Of a stretch of 27,409 bases of DNA, positions 5,863 to 12,522 are shown one piece after another; within the stretch, counting starts at the first letter, position 1; every line of letters starts with the position of its first letter. The position numbers and the translations under genes are program-made. Under the pieces are notes generated by a model. It worked only from the letters and a program-made list of their open reading frames with translations. It did not search any database and was not told where the DNA came from. This DNA comes from a virus, in IMG/VR virus record IMGVR_UViG_3300044639_002664, positions 1 through 27,409 of that record; one strand, written 5' to 3'.

Positions 5863-6059
5863 TGGCAGCGCAGATGAAGTTGACCCGATGTCAGTTAGAA
5901 CAAGTGCTTACAATGCTGACACTGAACACTAGAATCAACTCTGTTCGATTTGTTGAACAATCAAAATCTGGCATTGGGCCAGATGTTACTGCGTATTTTT
6001 ATGATGATAGAAATGTACCGCAACACGAAATGGACATCACTGATGTCAATACTTGGTAA
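5862..6059 (+). CDS. Unrecognised small protein (65 aa)
   Basis: Start chosen at ATG 5862, overlapping the previous stop and preceded by GGAG at 5851-5854; the open frame extends upstream to 5685, but only through the preceding gene. The product is an alpha/beta protein with an N-terminal helix (LTRCQLEQVLTMLTLN) and two to three strands. No motif recognised. It appears to be the middle member of a three-gene unit (5656-6794). Confidence 0.6.
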   Translation: MAAQMKLTRCQLEQVLTMLTLNTRINSVRFVEQSKSGIGPDVTAYFYDDRNVPQHEMDITDVNTW

Positions 6060-6068
6060 AGGAATAGT

Positions 6069-6794
6069 ATGAAAATTTACATCAGCGACTATCGACATCA
6101 TTGGTTCACCCCATACACCTGGATTGACTACATGTTCTTTTGGACCGACTGGTCCAAATGCAGTCGGAACAAAAGCCTACAGTCCGCCCTTGACGAAATG
6201 GAAGGCAAATACAAGTACGTAGAGCATCCAGAATGGGTGGAAAAATGGGTAAACCGACTTGAACCCATCAGCCATGGTATTATGTGGGTGTTGGATCGAA
6301 TCCATCCCAAGATTGACTACGTGAAAATTGACAAATGGGACACTTGGAACATGGATCATACCTTGGCTCACATTGTGTTGCCCATGCTGAAACAACTGCA
6401 AGCAACCAAGCATGGTAGCCCCAATGTGGATGATGAGGATGTGCCCGATGACCTTAAATCAACATCAGCGCCGCCTAAAGAAAATGAGTGGGACACAGAT
6501 GAAAATCACTTCCGGCGTTGGGATTGGGCAATGAACGAAATGATCTTTGCATTCAACTGCAAAGTAGACGACAGTTGGGAGGATCAGTTCCGATCAGGTG
6601 TGCATGATTACATAACTGTTCCTGTAGACAAAGACGGTAACGAAGTCGCCAAAGGCGAACACAAGTTCTGGCAAATGAAGGACGGTCCTAAAAATACCTA
6701 CAAGTGTGATTACGAAGGCATGCGAGTGGTAGAAGCACGTATACAAAATGGTTTCCGTTTGTTTGGCAAGTACTACCAAGCACTTTGGGATTGA
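6069..6794 (+). CDS. Conserved-type phage protein, unknown function (241 aa)
   Basis: An AAAGGA site lies eight bases before ATG 6069. The protein is rich in Trp, His and acidic residues. An N-terminal aromatic block (YRHHWFTPYTWIDYMFFW) is followed by a helical segment (about 35-75), an acidic linker (about 118-140) and a conserved-looking block FRRWDWAMNEMIFAF (about 149-163), then a C-terminal helix (RVVEARIQNGFRLFGKYYQA). The clustered His/Asp residues could bind metal, but no known active site is evident. I recall proteins of this shape in T4-like phage genomes as hypothetical. Its stop codon overlaps the next -35 box. Confidence 0.68.
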   Translation: MKIYISDYRHHWFTPYTWIDYMFFWTDWSKCSRNKSLQSALDEMEGKYKYVEHPEWVEKWVNRLEPISHGIMWVLDRIHPKIDYVKIDKWDTWNMDHTLAHIVLPMLKQLQATKHGSPNVDDEDVPDDLKSTSAPPKENEWDTDENHFRRWDWAMNEMIFAFNCKVDDSWEDQFRSGVHDYITVPVDKDGNEVAKGEHKFWQMKDGPKNTYKCDYEGMRVVEARIQNGFRLFGKYYQALWD

Positions 6795-6819
6795 CACACA
6801 ATAACATATATGTTATAAT
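6791..6819 (+). promoter_or_regulatory. Sigma70 promoter of the heptose operon
   Basis: TTGACA and TATAAT with a 17-bp spacer match the full consensus. The TGA stop of the preceding gene (6792-6794) is inside the -35 box. The predicted start is near 6826, and no other promoter is evident before 11085. Confidence 0.85.
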
Positions 6820-6845
6820 TGGTGACCCTAACTACGATAGTGTCG

Positions 6846-7097
6846 ATGTTTAATTCAATGATCCGTGAACTGCTTACACAACAGACTCCCAAAGCAGTCA
6901 GTTTGCCAGTGGCCCCCGACGCTTATGCTGATTGGAAAAAGTTATACACCTTCGAAGGCTTAAAAAGTCAACGTTACGGGCAAAGTTTTTGCAATCACTT
7001 TAAAATTCAAGATCATAGAATATACTATGAGCCGGACTGGCAACGCTGTGATGAAATAATACAGCGTGACTGGATAATTAAACTACATACAGAATGA
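6846..7097 (+). CDS. Unrecognised small protein (83 aa)
   Basis: The frame is open from GTG 6819, but that codon lies upstream of the predicted transcription start near 6826, so ATG 6846 is preferred. No clear ribosome site is visible. After a short helix (MFNSMIRELLTQQTP) comes a Tyr/Trp-rich alpha/beta part ending RCDEIIQRDWIIKLHTE. No family recognised. It is the first gene of the operon and overlaps the cupin by ATGA, so it is translationally coupled to it. Confidence 0.6.
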   Translation: MFNSMIRELLTQQTPKAVSLPVAPDAYADWKKLYTFEGLKSQRYGQSFCNHFKIQDHRIYYEPDWQRCDEIIQRDWIIKLHTE

Positions 7098-7453
7098 CAA
7101 GATTAACAGGACGAGTGGAAAAAGGCTGGGGATCAGAAGAGATCTGGGCCACCAACGATCGCTACTGCGGCAAGCTCATGCACTTCCGCACCGGTGCCAG
7201 ATTCAGCATGCACTTTCACGCAGAAAAAGATGAATCGTGGTACGTGCTCAGTGGGCATTTCCAAGTTAGATTTATTGACACTGCCACAGCAGAAGAATAT
7301 TTAGAAACATTGGCACCCGGGGACACATGGCACAATCTGCCATTGGTGCCGCATCAACTGGTATGCATGGAAGCCGGCACCATTATAGAAGTTTCAACAC
7401 CTGACTCAGTGGAAGATAATTATCGTGTAGGCAAGGGTGACAGTCAACAATGA
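7094..7453 (+). CDS. Cupin, sugar-isomerase-like (119 aa)
   Basis: This is a complete single-domain cupin. Motif 1 (FSMHFHAEKDESWYVLSGHF, about residues 37-56) supplies two His and a Glu as metal ligands. Motif 2 (LAPGDTWHNLPLVPHQL, about 76-92) supplies the last His. The GWGSEEIW start and PHQL end resemble the cupin half of type II mannose-6-phosphate isomerase/mannose-1-phosphate guanylyltransferase enzymes. Placement at the head of sugar-nucleotide genes supports a role in sugar phosphate isomerisation or epimerisation, but the substrate is not deducible. It overlaps both neighbours by ATGA. Confidence 0.78.
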   Translation: MTRLTGRVEKGWGSEEIWATNDRYCGKLMHFRTGARFSMHFHAEKDESWYVLSGHFQVRFIDTATAEEYLETLAPGDTWHNLPLVPHQLVCMEAGTIIEVSTPDSVEDNYRVGKGDSQQ

Positions 7454-7932
7454 GAACAGTGTATTTAGACATGGACGATGTGATTGCAGACTTCAAAGGT
7501 TATGCTGTCAGTGTGCTTCGCAAAAAATCCGAAGATGAACGTTGGGCTTATGAAGAATGGACCAGACTGCGTGACAATCCCAGACTGTACAGAGACCTTG
7601 ACAAAACCACCGAGGCCGACAGCATTGTTGTGGCCTGTCGAGAAAAGTGCAAGAACAACAACTGGAACTTGATGTTCCTGACTGCTGTGCCCAAAGGCAA
7701 CGATGTCAAGTGGGCATTTTATGACAAGGTAAATTGGGCCACCATGCACTATCCGGACATTCCTGTGATGTTTGGACCCTACAGTCATGACAAGCATGTT
7801 CACTGCAAACTAGGTGATGTGCTGATTGATGACCGTACCAGCAACTGCGAAGAATGGCGTCATGCCGGCGGTGTTGCTATTCAGCATCGTGGCGATGTTG
7901 AAAACACACTAAGGGAAATTGCCACACTATGA
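7450..7932 (+). CDS. HAD phosphatase, 5'(3')-nucleotidase-like (160 aa)
   Basis: The N-terminus VYLDMDDVIADF carries the HAD nucleophile Asp7 and acid/base Asp9. A later FLTAVP strand gives the motif II Thr, and DVLIDDRTSN gives the motif IV acidic pair. The layout and length match the deoxyribonucleotidase (NT5C-like) branch common in phages. Position between a cupin and RfaE2-like and RfaE1-like genes is where a heptose-1,7-bisphosphate phosphatase (GmhB role) would be expected. GmhB is also a HAD enzyme but of another subfamily, so substitution for GmhB is inference. Overlaps both neighbours by ATGA. Confidence 0.8.
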   Translation: MRTVYLDMDDVIADFKGYAVSVLRKKSEDERWAYEEWTRLRDNPRLYRDLDKTTEADSIVVACREKCKNNNWNLMFLTAVPKGNDVKWAFYDKVNWATMHYPDIPVMFGPYSHDKHVHCKLGDVLIDDRTSNCEEWRHAGGVAIQHRGDVENTLREIATL

Positions 7933-8333
7933 CCCGTGTTGTTGTGAATGGCACATTTGATATCCTGCACGTGGGACATATACGATTGCTTCAGACTGCA
8001 AGGTCATACCCTAACTCATACGTGTTAGTACTACTGGACACAGACCGTCGCATACAAGAACTCAAAGGTGCCAATAGGCCCATACACAACGAACTGGATC
8101 GTTGTACCATGATGTTTGCACTGAAGTCAGTTGACCGTGTAGAAACATTTGACAGCGATGAAGAACTGACACAGCTAATTAAAAACTTTGATCCAGATGT
8201 AATGGTCAAAGGCAGTGACTACAGAGACCGACCAATCATTGGTGCAGAGTACTGCAAAAAGATACATTTTTATGACAGATACCGTGACTACTCCACAACC
8301 AACACCATTCAAAATATTGCTCGTAGGGGATAA
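7929..8333 (+). CDS. rfaE2: Heptose-1-phosphate adenylyltransferase-like (134 aa)
   Basis: The product is a single-domain cytidylyltransferase-fold enzyme. NGTFDILHVGHIRLL (residues 7-21) contains the HxGH nucleotide-binding motif (His14, His17). VKGSDY (93-98) and YSTTNTIQ (121-128) correspond to the conserved KG(S/A)DY and STT blocks of RfaE2/HldE C-terminal domains. It would transfer AMP from ATP to heptose-1-phosphate to make ADP-heptose. Glycerol-phosphate cytidylyltransferase is the alternative, but the adjacent RfaE1-like kinase and HldD-like epimerase favour heptose. The C-terminal 62 bases overlap the kinase reading frame. Confidence 0.83.
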   Translation: MTRVVVNGTFDILHVGHIRLLQTARSYPNSYVLVLLDTDRRIQELKGANRPIHNELDRCTMMFALKSVDRVETFDSDEELTQLIKNFDPDVMVKGSDYRDRPIIGAEYCKKIHFYDRYRDYSTTNTIQNIARRG

Positions 8334-9024
8334 CTGCCGAGACGTGTATCAATTTGGGACTGTGGATCGCATCAGTCCCGAAGCTCCTGTACCTGTGTTT
8401 GTGGCAGGCCACACAGAACAACGTGACGGAATGGCCGGCAATGTCAAGAATAATTTAGAAGCACTGGGCTGTGCTGTGGATTTTCTTTTTGATGGAATAT
8501 CAAAAAAGACCAGACTGATCGACAGTCGTAGCAAGCAACAAATTGTACGCATTGATGACGATGCAGATTGCCAGCCTGTTGATGTCACTACTGCGTTAGA
8601 TTATGATGCCATTGTGATCAGTGACTACAACAAAGGCACAGTCAGCTATGAACTCATTGAACGATTACGAGAACAGTTCACAGGTCCTATTTTTGTTGAC
8701 ACAAAGAAAACTGATCTGGCTAGACTAGAAGGTTGTGTTGTAAAAATCAACCAACTTGAATACAATCGCATTACCAGTGCGTGTACGGATTTAATTGTGA
8801 CACTGGGCGATCAAGGTGCAAGATGGAACCAAATTCATTTTACATCCAAGCGTGTGGAAGTTGCGGATGTATGTGGTGCAGGCGACACCTTTCTGGCTGC
8901 ACTGGCCTACAAGTATCTTGTTGACCGCAGTATGTCACAGGCAATAAATTTTGCCATTCGAGCCAGTGCTGTTACTGTGCAACACATTGGCAACTATGCC
9001 CCAACAACAAAGGAAATAGCATGA
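8272..9024 (+). CDS. rfaE1: RfaE1/HldE-like PfkB kinase (about 250 aa)
   Basis: Compared with HldE kinase domains, the protein keeps the start block VGDNCRDVYQFGTVDRISPE (18-37), APVPV (38-42) and GMAGNVKNNLEALG (53-66). It also keeps VISDYNKG (115-122) and the PfkB signature VCGAGDTF (200-207) with catalytic Asp205. It should phosphorylate a heptose-7-phosphate at C1. It is shorter than the usual ~310-residue domain; a stretch of about 25 residues after position 70 seems missing, where the lid/dimer region lies. The start is uncertain: ATG 8272 gives a 62-base overlap with rfaE2 and a 12-residue extension; a TTG near 8320 is the alternative. Confidence 0.82.
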   Translation: MTDTVTTPQPTPFKILLVGDNCRDVYQFGTVDRISPEAPVPVFVAGHTEQRDGMAGNVKNNLEALGCAVDFLFDGISKKTRLIDSRSKQQIVRIDDDADCQPVDVTTALDYDAIVISDYNKGTVSYELIERLREQFTGPIFVDTKKTDLARLEGCVVKINQLEYNRITSACTDLIVTLGDQGARWNQIHFTSKRVEVADVCGAGDTFLAALAYKYLVDRSMSQAINFAIRASAVTVQHIGNYAPTTKEIA

Positions 9025-9668
9025 ATATATGTGTTGTGGGCGGTGGCGGTGCCGAAGGCCGGTTTGGAAGAGATTTTTGCGATCGTGCCCGACAAGATGG
9101 ACACACTGTGTATGTACTGAGTCATCGCCCCAGTGCAGAAAACAACAGTCAACACACCTGGGTGAACTTTGATGTAGTAGCAGATGTAGTCTCGGCATTC
9201 GAACAACTGACAGCCGAATTGGAACACATAGATATTCTTATATACAACTCCAAGCCCGAGCAAGAATTTCCAGGACAGCCCGGAGATTTTGTGTCAAACA
9301 GCCGCGGCGATCCTCGGCTATGGCACAAAACCATTGATGGGCATGCAGTGTTGCCACATCTATTGAGTATTTCTGCATTGAAAAAAATGACCAGCCACAG
9401 TAAGTTGGTTTTTTTGGTGTCAGGTCTGGCAACCAATTTTGATCGAGACTACTACACTCATTGTGTTGGCTATGCCACTGGCAAGGCTGCACAGGCTTTT
9501 CTCATGTTGGCGTTTGCCAACCATAATGATCGTGGAGCAATATCAACCGCAGTGTCTCCACATTTTGATAATCCAGATACTTACAAAAATATATTTGACA
9601 ATACCTATCGGTATATATTGAATATGGATCATGAACAAAATGGGAAAATTAAAAATTTCCACCACTAA
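9021..9668 (+). CDS. Short-chain dehydrogenase/reductase (215 aa)
   Basis: The AAAGGA ribosome site is six bases upstream and the start overlaps the kinase stop. The N-terminus VVGGGGAEGRFGRDF (5-19) is a Rossmann nucleotide-binding loop. The active-site pair is seen as YATGK (Tyr151, Lys155), with Ser134 in VFLVSGLA as the likely third residue. It is an NAD(P)-dependent oxidoreductase acting, by context, on the sugar made by this operon, perhaps as a reductase or epimerase. It is slightly shorter than typical SDRs (about 250). The exact reaction cannot be read from the sequence. Confidence 0.78.
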   Translation: MNICVVGGGGAEGRFGRDFCDRARQDGHTVYVLSHRPSAENNSQHTWVNFDVVADVVSAFEQLTAELEHIDILIYNSKPEQEFPGQPGDFVSNSRGDPRLWHKTIDGHAVLPHLLSISALKKMTSHSKLVFLVSGLATNFDRDYYTHCVGYATGKAAQAFLMLAFANHNDRGAISTAVSPHFDNPDTYKNIFDNTYRYILNMDHEQNGKIKNFHH

Positions 9669-9670
9669 CT

Positions 9671-10438
9671 ATGAAAATACTACTTACAGGTTATAAGGGC
9701 TTTATCGGCAGCCATATGTTTCGGGCACTAGAGGCACATGGTCATCATGTCTCTGTTTACGACTGGGGCGAGATACTGCCATCTGTGATGGAGCAGGATT
9801 GGGTGATCCATATGGGTGCCATCAGTTCAACTACTGAGCGGAACATTGAAAAAGTCATGCAACAGAATGTGGACTTTACTCAGCAACTGTATCAAGCATG
9901 TCATACTTTTGGCGTGAACTTTCAGTATGCCAGTAGCGCCAGTGTTTATGGCTTGGTCAGTACATTCAGAGAAGATGCTGAACTGGACCCACGCACTCCG
10001 TATGCCTGGAGCAAGTATCTAACTGAACGTTATATACAGAGACATCCAATGGGTCCACGTGCGCAGATTTTTCGTTACTTCAATGTGTACGGACCCGAAG
10101 GTGAAGAGCACAAAGGCTCACAAGCCAGCCCGTATGCACAGTTCAAACGTCAAGCAAAAGAGACCGGCCGTATTCAAGTGTTTGAAGGCAGTGATCGATT
10201 CCTACGTGATTTTGTGCCTGTAAGTAAAATTGTTGACACGCACTTGAAGTTTTTGACAGTGAAAGAAAGTGGCATATGGAATGTGGGCACAGGTCAGCCA
10301 CGAAGTTTTATGGCAGTGGCCGAAGAGTTCGGAGTTCCTGTTACAACTGTTCCCATGCCGGACATCTTGAAAGACTCCTATCAAAAGTACACCTGTGCTG
10401 ACATGACCCGATACAACACCACCCTAAGTACGCTATGA
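9671..10438 (+). CDS. hldD: HldD-like ADP-heptose 6-epimerase (255 aa)
   Basis: This is an extended SDR epimerase. It has GYKGFIG (7-13) for NAD(P), ASSASVYG (87-94), YAWSK with Tyr111 and Lys115, and the block FRYFNVYGPEGEEHKGS (134-150), which mirrors FRYFNVYGPREGHKGS of E. coli HldD, whose Lys is a catalytic base. The blocks EGSDRFLRDFVPV and GIWNVGTGQPRSF also align with HldD. It would convert ADP-D-glycero- to ADP-L-glycero-D-manno-heptose. It is shorter than HldD (about 310), mainly at the C-terminus. Two bases separate it from the SDR gene, and it overlaps the next gene by ATGA. Confidence 0.87.
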   Translation: MKILLTGYKGFIGSHMFRALEAHGHHVSVYDWGEILPSVMEQDWVIHMGAISSTTERNIEKVMQQNVDFTQQLYQACHTFGVNFQYASSASVYGLVSTFREDAELDPRTPYAWSKYLTERYIQRHPMGPRAQIFRYFNVYGPEGEEHKGSQASPYAQFKRQAKETGRIQVFEGSDRFLRDFVPVSKIVDTHLKFLTVKESGIWNVGTGQPRSFMAVAEEFGVPVTTVPMPDILKDSYQKYTCADMTRYNTTLSTL

Positions 10439-10854
10439 AATCAATATACTTTGCCTATGGCGCCAACATGCACCCGGCTTCAATGAAGTATCGTTGCCCT
10501 GCGGCAGTTCCGTTGTGCCAATTCGATTTGCTAGATTGGAAATTGGAATTTTATAACCATGCCACCATTGTGCCCAAAGCCGGCTGTTATGTACCAGGTG
10601 TACTGTGGGAAATCACTGAAGATTGTGAATACGCTTTGGATGCATACGAAGGCTTTCCAACCTACTACGTCAAGCGAGACTGGTATCAAGGAGATAGGGA
10701 TTTTTTCTTTTATGAAATGACACCAACTAATCGATCAGGATCACCTGGCAGCAGTTATGTTGCCAACATTGCCGACAGTTATAGATACTGGAATATACCC
10801 AGCGACGTGTTAAAGGCGGTTGCATATGAAAACTACGCTGACCAAGCGGCCTAA
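10435..10854 (+). CDS. Gamma-glutamylcyclotransferase-like protein (139 aa)
   Basis: The start YFAYGANMHPASM (residues 5-17) is the YGSN-type loop of the GGCT/AIG2 fold. LDAYEGFPTYYVKR contains the conserved Glu of the active-site cavity in the DAYEG context. These enzymes release 5-oxoproline from gamma-glutamyl peptides; phage relatives have untested substrates. It is the next-to-last gene of the heptose operon, overlapping hldD by ATGA and the following gene by 29 bases. A link to sugar chemistry is not obvious, so it may act on amines or amide-linked glutamyl groups on a modified product. Fold likely, function open. Confidence 0.77.
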   Translation: MKSIYFAYGANMHPASMKYRCPAAVPLCQFDLLDWKLEFYNHATIVPKAGCYVPGVLWEITEDCEYALDAYEGFPTYYVKRDWYQGDRDFFFYEMTPTNRSGSPGSSYVANIADSYRYWNIPSDVLKAVAYENYADQAA

Positions 10855-11080
10855 GACTTTTAGTTTTGAAATTCGAGACGCCGACAGTTTTCGGTACAGT
10901 ATCAACATATCCAAACCTTTTGGATCTCTTGATTCGGTAATTGACTGGGCCAAAAACGAACTTTTAGACGAATGGCGTTGGCAAGTAATACGAACCAGTT
11001 CGGATCGCATGCCCGGCAGCTACATATTCTACTTTGACTCCGAATTGGACTATTTGGCATTTACCATGAAGTTTGCCTGA
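10826..11080 (+). CDS. Unrecognised small protein (84 aa)
   Basis: The ATG at 10826 has AAAGG about ten bases upstream, within the GGCT gene; an in-frame TTG at 10820 is less likely. The product is a small alpha/beta protein with repeated aromatic strands (TFSFEIRDADSFRYSINI, SYIFYFDSELDYLAF) around a central helix (SLDSVIDWAKNELLDEWRW). No catalytic motif seen. The beta-alpha-beta order resembles small phage proteins of unknown role. It closes the long operon; the next promoter begins five bases after its stop. Confidence 0.62.
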   Translation: MKTTLTKRPKTFSFEIRDADSFRYSINISKPFGSLDSVIDWAKNELLDEWRWQVIRTSSDRMPGSYIFYFDSELDYLAFTMKFA

Positions 11081-11084
11081 TGGG

Positions 11085-11113
11085 TTGACAAGACCTTAGA
11101 TTGGTGCTATACT
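11085..11113 (+). promoter_or_regulatory. Sigma70 promoter
   Basis: TTGACA and TATACT with a 17-bp spacer. The predicted start near 11120 is the first base of a hairpin. Confidence 0.82.
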
Positions 11114-11119
11114 ACTAAC

Positions 11120-11140
11120 ATATTGATACTACTTCAATAT
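11120..11140 (+). promoter_or_regulatory. 5'-terminal hairpin in the leader
   Basis: ATATTGA-TACTACT-TCAATAT is a perfect 7-bp stem beginning at the predicted transcript 5' end and followed by ATTTTT. It may protect the mRNA, or act as an attenuator or operator. Confidence 0.5.
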
Positions 11141-11188
11141 ATTTTTAATCCGCCCTTACTGCTAGGGTATTAACCAAAGGAAATTATT

Positions 11189-11512
11189 ATGGCAAGGAAA
11201 CACTTATACACCTGGAACAGTGGTGAAGACAAAGAATTATTTGAGTCTTTAAAATTAATCTTAGGGCCAATACAGAACTGGCGTGGTCAACCTTATAAAA
11301 AAACTCTATCGTTTTTAGCAGAAACCAAATATGGGAATTCTGCTACAGATACCGGGGCTCTTGAAATGAGAGTTGCTTACTTAACTAGCAAGCAAAAGGC
11401 ATCTTATTATAGAACTCGTGGCCGCGAAAATGTTTTTAAACAAGTTGCTGTTGGGGCAGTTTCTTCAGGGGTAGTAAGTTATAAAGACATGGCTCCAAGA
11501 TTAAACGGTTGA
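11189..11512 (+). CDS. Unrecognised basic protein (107 aa)
   Basis: The AAAGGAAATT site precedes ATG 11189 in a leader of about 70 bases with a 5' hairpin. The product is lysine/arginine-rich (MARKHLYTWN, GQPYKKTLSF, TSKQKASYYRTRGRENVFK), which suggests nucleic-acid binding. The segment WNSGEDKELFESLKLIL resembles the first helices of small HTH or SANT-like folds, but not enough to assign. It has its own promoter, and its stop codon is embedded in the next -35 box. Confidence 0.62.
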   Translation: MARKHLYTWNSGEDKELFESLKLILGPIQNWRGQPYKKTLSFLAETKYGNSATDTGALEMRVAYLTSKQKASYYRTRGRENVFKQVAVGAVSSGVVSYKDMAPRLNG

Positions 11513-11537
11513 CACGCACAGCGAAGTTTTTTATACT
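11509..11537 (+). promoter_or_regulatory. Sigma70 promoter overlapping a stop codon
   Basis: TTGACA and TATACT with a 17-bp spacer. The TGA stop of the upstream gene (11510-11512) is inside the -35 box. Confidence 0.8.
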
Positions 11538-11563
11538 ACAAGCAATCATATAAAGGTGTTAGC

Positions 11564-11779
11564 ATGCCAACCATTAATGGACTTACATATTACCAAAAAG
11601 ATCTACTTGAATGCATGTGGCAGATAGATACTGCTGAAGAATTTCAAGAATGGTACCTCAATCTTGATGACTATGATCAGAGAGAAGTGGATCTGTTAAA
11701 ATTAATGTTGGTGTATGATCTACTGGACGAAGTGGATGACCTTGCCCAAGCCCGTGCCGTTATTGCTCAAGTAAAATGA
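11564..11779 (+). CDS. Unrecognised acidic helical protein (71 aa)
   Basis: AAAGG lies seven bases before the ATG. The product is strongly acidic and mostly helical (QWQIDTAEEF-type helices, then DYDQREVDLLKLMLVYDLLD, then EVDDLAQARAVIAQVK). Small acidic helical early proteins of phages often bind or mimic nucleic-acid partners, but no specific family is recognised here. The stop overlaps the next start by ATGA. Confidence 0.62.
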   Translation: MPTINGLTYYQKDLLECMWQIDTAEEFQEWYLNLDDYDQREVDLLKLMLVYDLLDEVDDLAQARAVIAQVK

Positions 11780-12108
11780 ATCATCAATTTGTGATCATGT
11801 GGGACTGCAACGGCCTTGAATACATTGGCGACATCACAGCAGACGATCAACGAATGATTGTGGAAAGCCTTAGAGGCAAACAAAGCCCACGCCGTGCCCT
11901 GGCCAATCCCTATCACCTACGACTTAGAGCACAGTTCAATCCACAACGCCACTACGAAATCTACTTTGTGACAGCCACTGACGGCATCACTGAGGCGGAT
12001 ATCCGTGACATGTTTGAAGCGTCACCGCAGACAGCCGCAGACACCATACGTGAACTTGGTACTGTGTTTTACAGTGATCGTGCCATCCAAAAAGCCGCAA
12101 TCGTATAA
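11776..12108 (+). CDS. Conserved-type phage protein (110 aa)
   Basis: The start overlaps the previous stop by ATGA. The product is a mixed alpha/beta protein. An N-terminal strand (QFVIMWDCNGLEYIGDI) leads to a helix with basic residues (IVESLRGKQSPRRALANP), and a second half (YEIYFVTATDGITEADIRDM) leads to a final helix. The look is of a single compact domain. I have seen similar open frames in aquatic T4-like phages as hypothetical proteins; no function is assignable. Confidence 0.62.
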   Translation: MNHQFVIMWDCNGLEYIGDITADDQRMIVESLRGKQSPRRALANPYHLRLRAQFNPQRHYEIYFVTATDGITEADIRDMFEASPQTAADTIRELGTVFYSDRAIQKAAIV

Positions 12109-12126
12109 TCAACTTTGCCAAAGTCA

Positions 12127-12155
12127 TCGACTACTTTCGGCATATAGCGTATAAT
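12127..12155 (+). promoter_or_regulatory. Sigma70-like promoter
   Basis: TCGACT and TATAAT with a 17-bp spacer; the -35 box has one more mismatch than the other promoters of this window. It precedes a leader of about 150 bases. Confidence 0.55.
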
Positions 12156-12161
12156 AAATTT

Positions 12162-12315
12162 ACTCCAGGTTGATCGGAGTCACTCGCCGGCCCCCAGTGC
12201 AATGCTGGAAGCGAACACACAGCGAGTCCAGCGATAGTATCAATGGTAGCTAATGGCAGAATCGGTCTGTACATTGGCAACGGCAGATCAGCAATTTCTA
12301 CTAGGAAATTACAAA
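12162..12315 (+). ncRNA. Structured leader or small RNA
   Basis: This is the longest stretch without a convincing gene. From the predicted start near 12162 it can form ACTCGC (12182-12187) with GCGAGT (12222-12227), enclosing CCAG/CTGG (12194-12197 with 12205-12208), and a separate GGTCTG (12264-12269) with CAGATC (12284-12289). It does not fold as a tRNA and no T-rich terminator is seen, so a long 5' leader of the 12316 gene is as likely as a free RNA. An in-frame ATG at 12253 could instead extend that gene by 21 residues. Confidence 0.35.
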
Positions 12316-12522
12316 ATGGACTACAACAACCAACCGCCTGGCGGCCAGGGAAAGCTACGTGCTTTGCTTGAAAGCCTAAAAGAAGATCAAGCCAAACTTG
12401 ACAACCATCCCATCTACAAGGAAGGGTACGATGACGGATTCCTTGCCGCACAAGAAGCACACAGGACCCTGACCAAGGCTCTGGCCAAGGTGTATTGTAT
12501 TGATTTGTGGAGTGCTGAATGA
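12316..12522 (+). CDS. Unrecognised small helical protein (68 aa)
   Basis: ATG 12316 is preferred because AGGAA lies nine bases upstream; the alternative ATG 12253 has only a weak site. The product begins MDYNNQPPGGQGKLRALLES and is then helical and charged (LKEDQAKLDNHPIYKEGYDD, then GFLAAQEAHRTLTKALAKVY). It may form a coiled coil or helical hairpin. No family recognised. The stop overlaps the next start (ATGA), and a GGAG site for that gene lies inside its last codons. Confidence 0.58.
   Translation: MDYNNQPPGGQGKLRALLESLKEDQAKLDNHPIYKEGYDDGFLAAQEAHRTLTKALAKVYCIDLWSAE

Noticed and set aside
7465-7803. Open frame on the minus strand opposite the HAD gene
   Set aside because: The + strand frame has clear HAD motifs; the minus frame is a shadow without ribosome site or motifs.
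8215-8271. Longer start of the kinase gene at 8215
   Set aside because: The extra residues have no similarity to the kinase family and would lie deeper in the rfaE2 gene.
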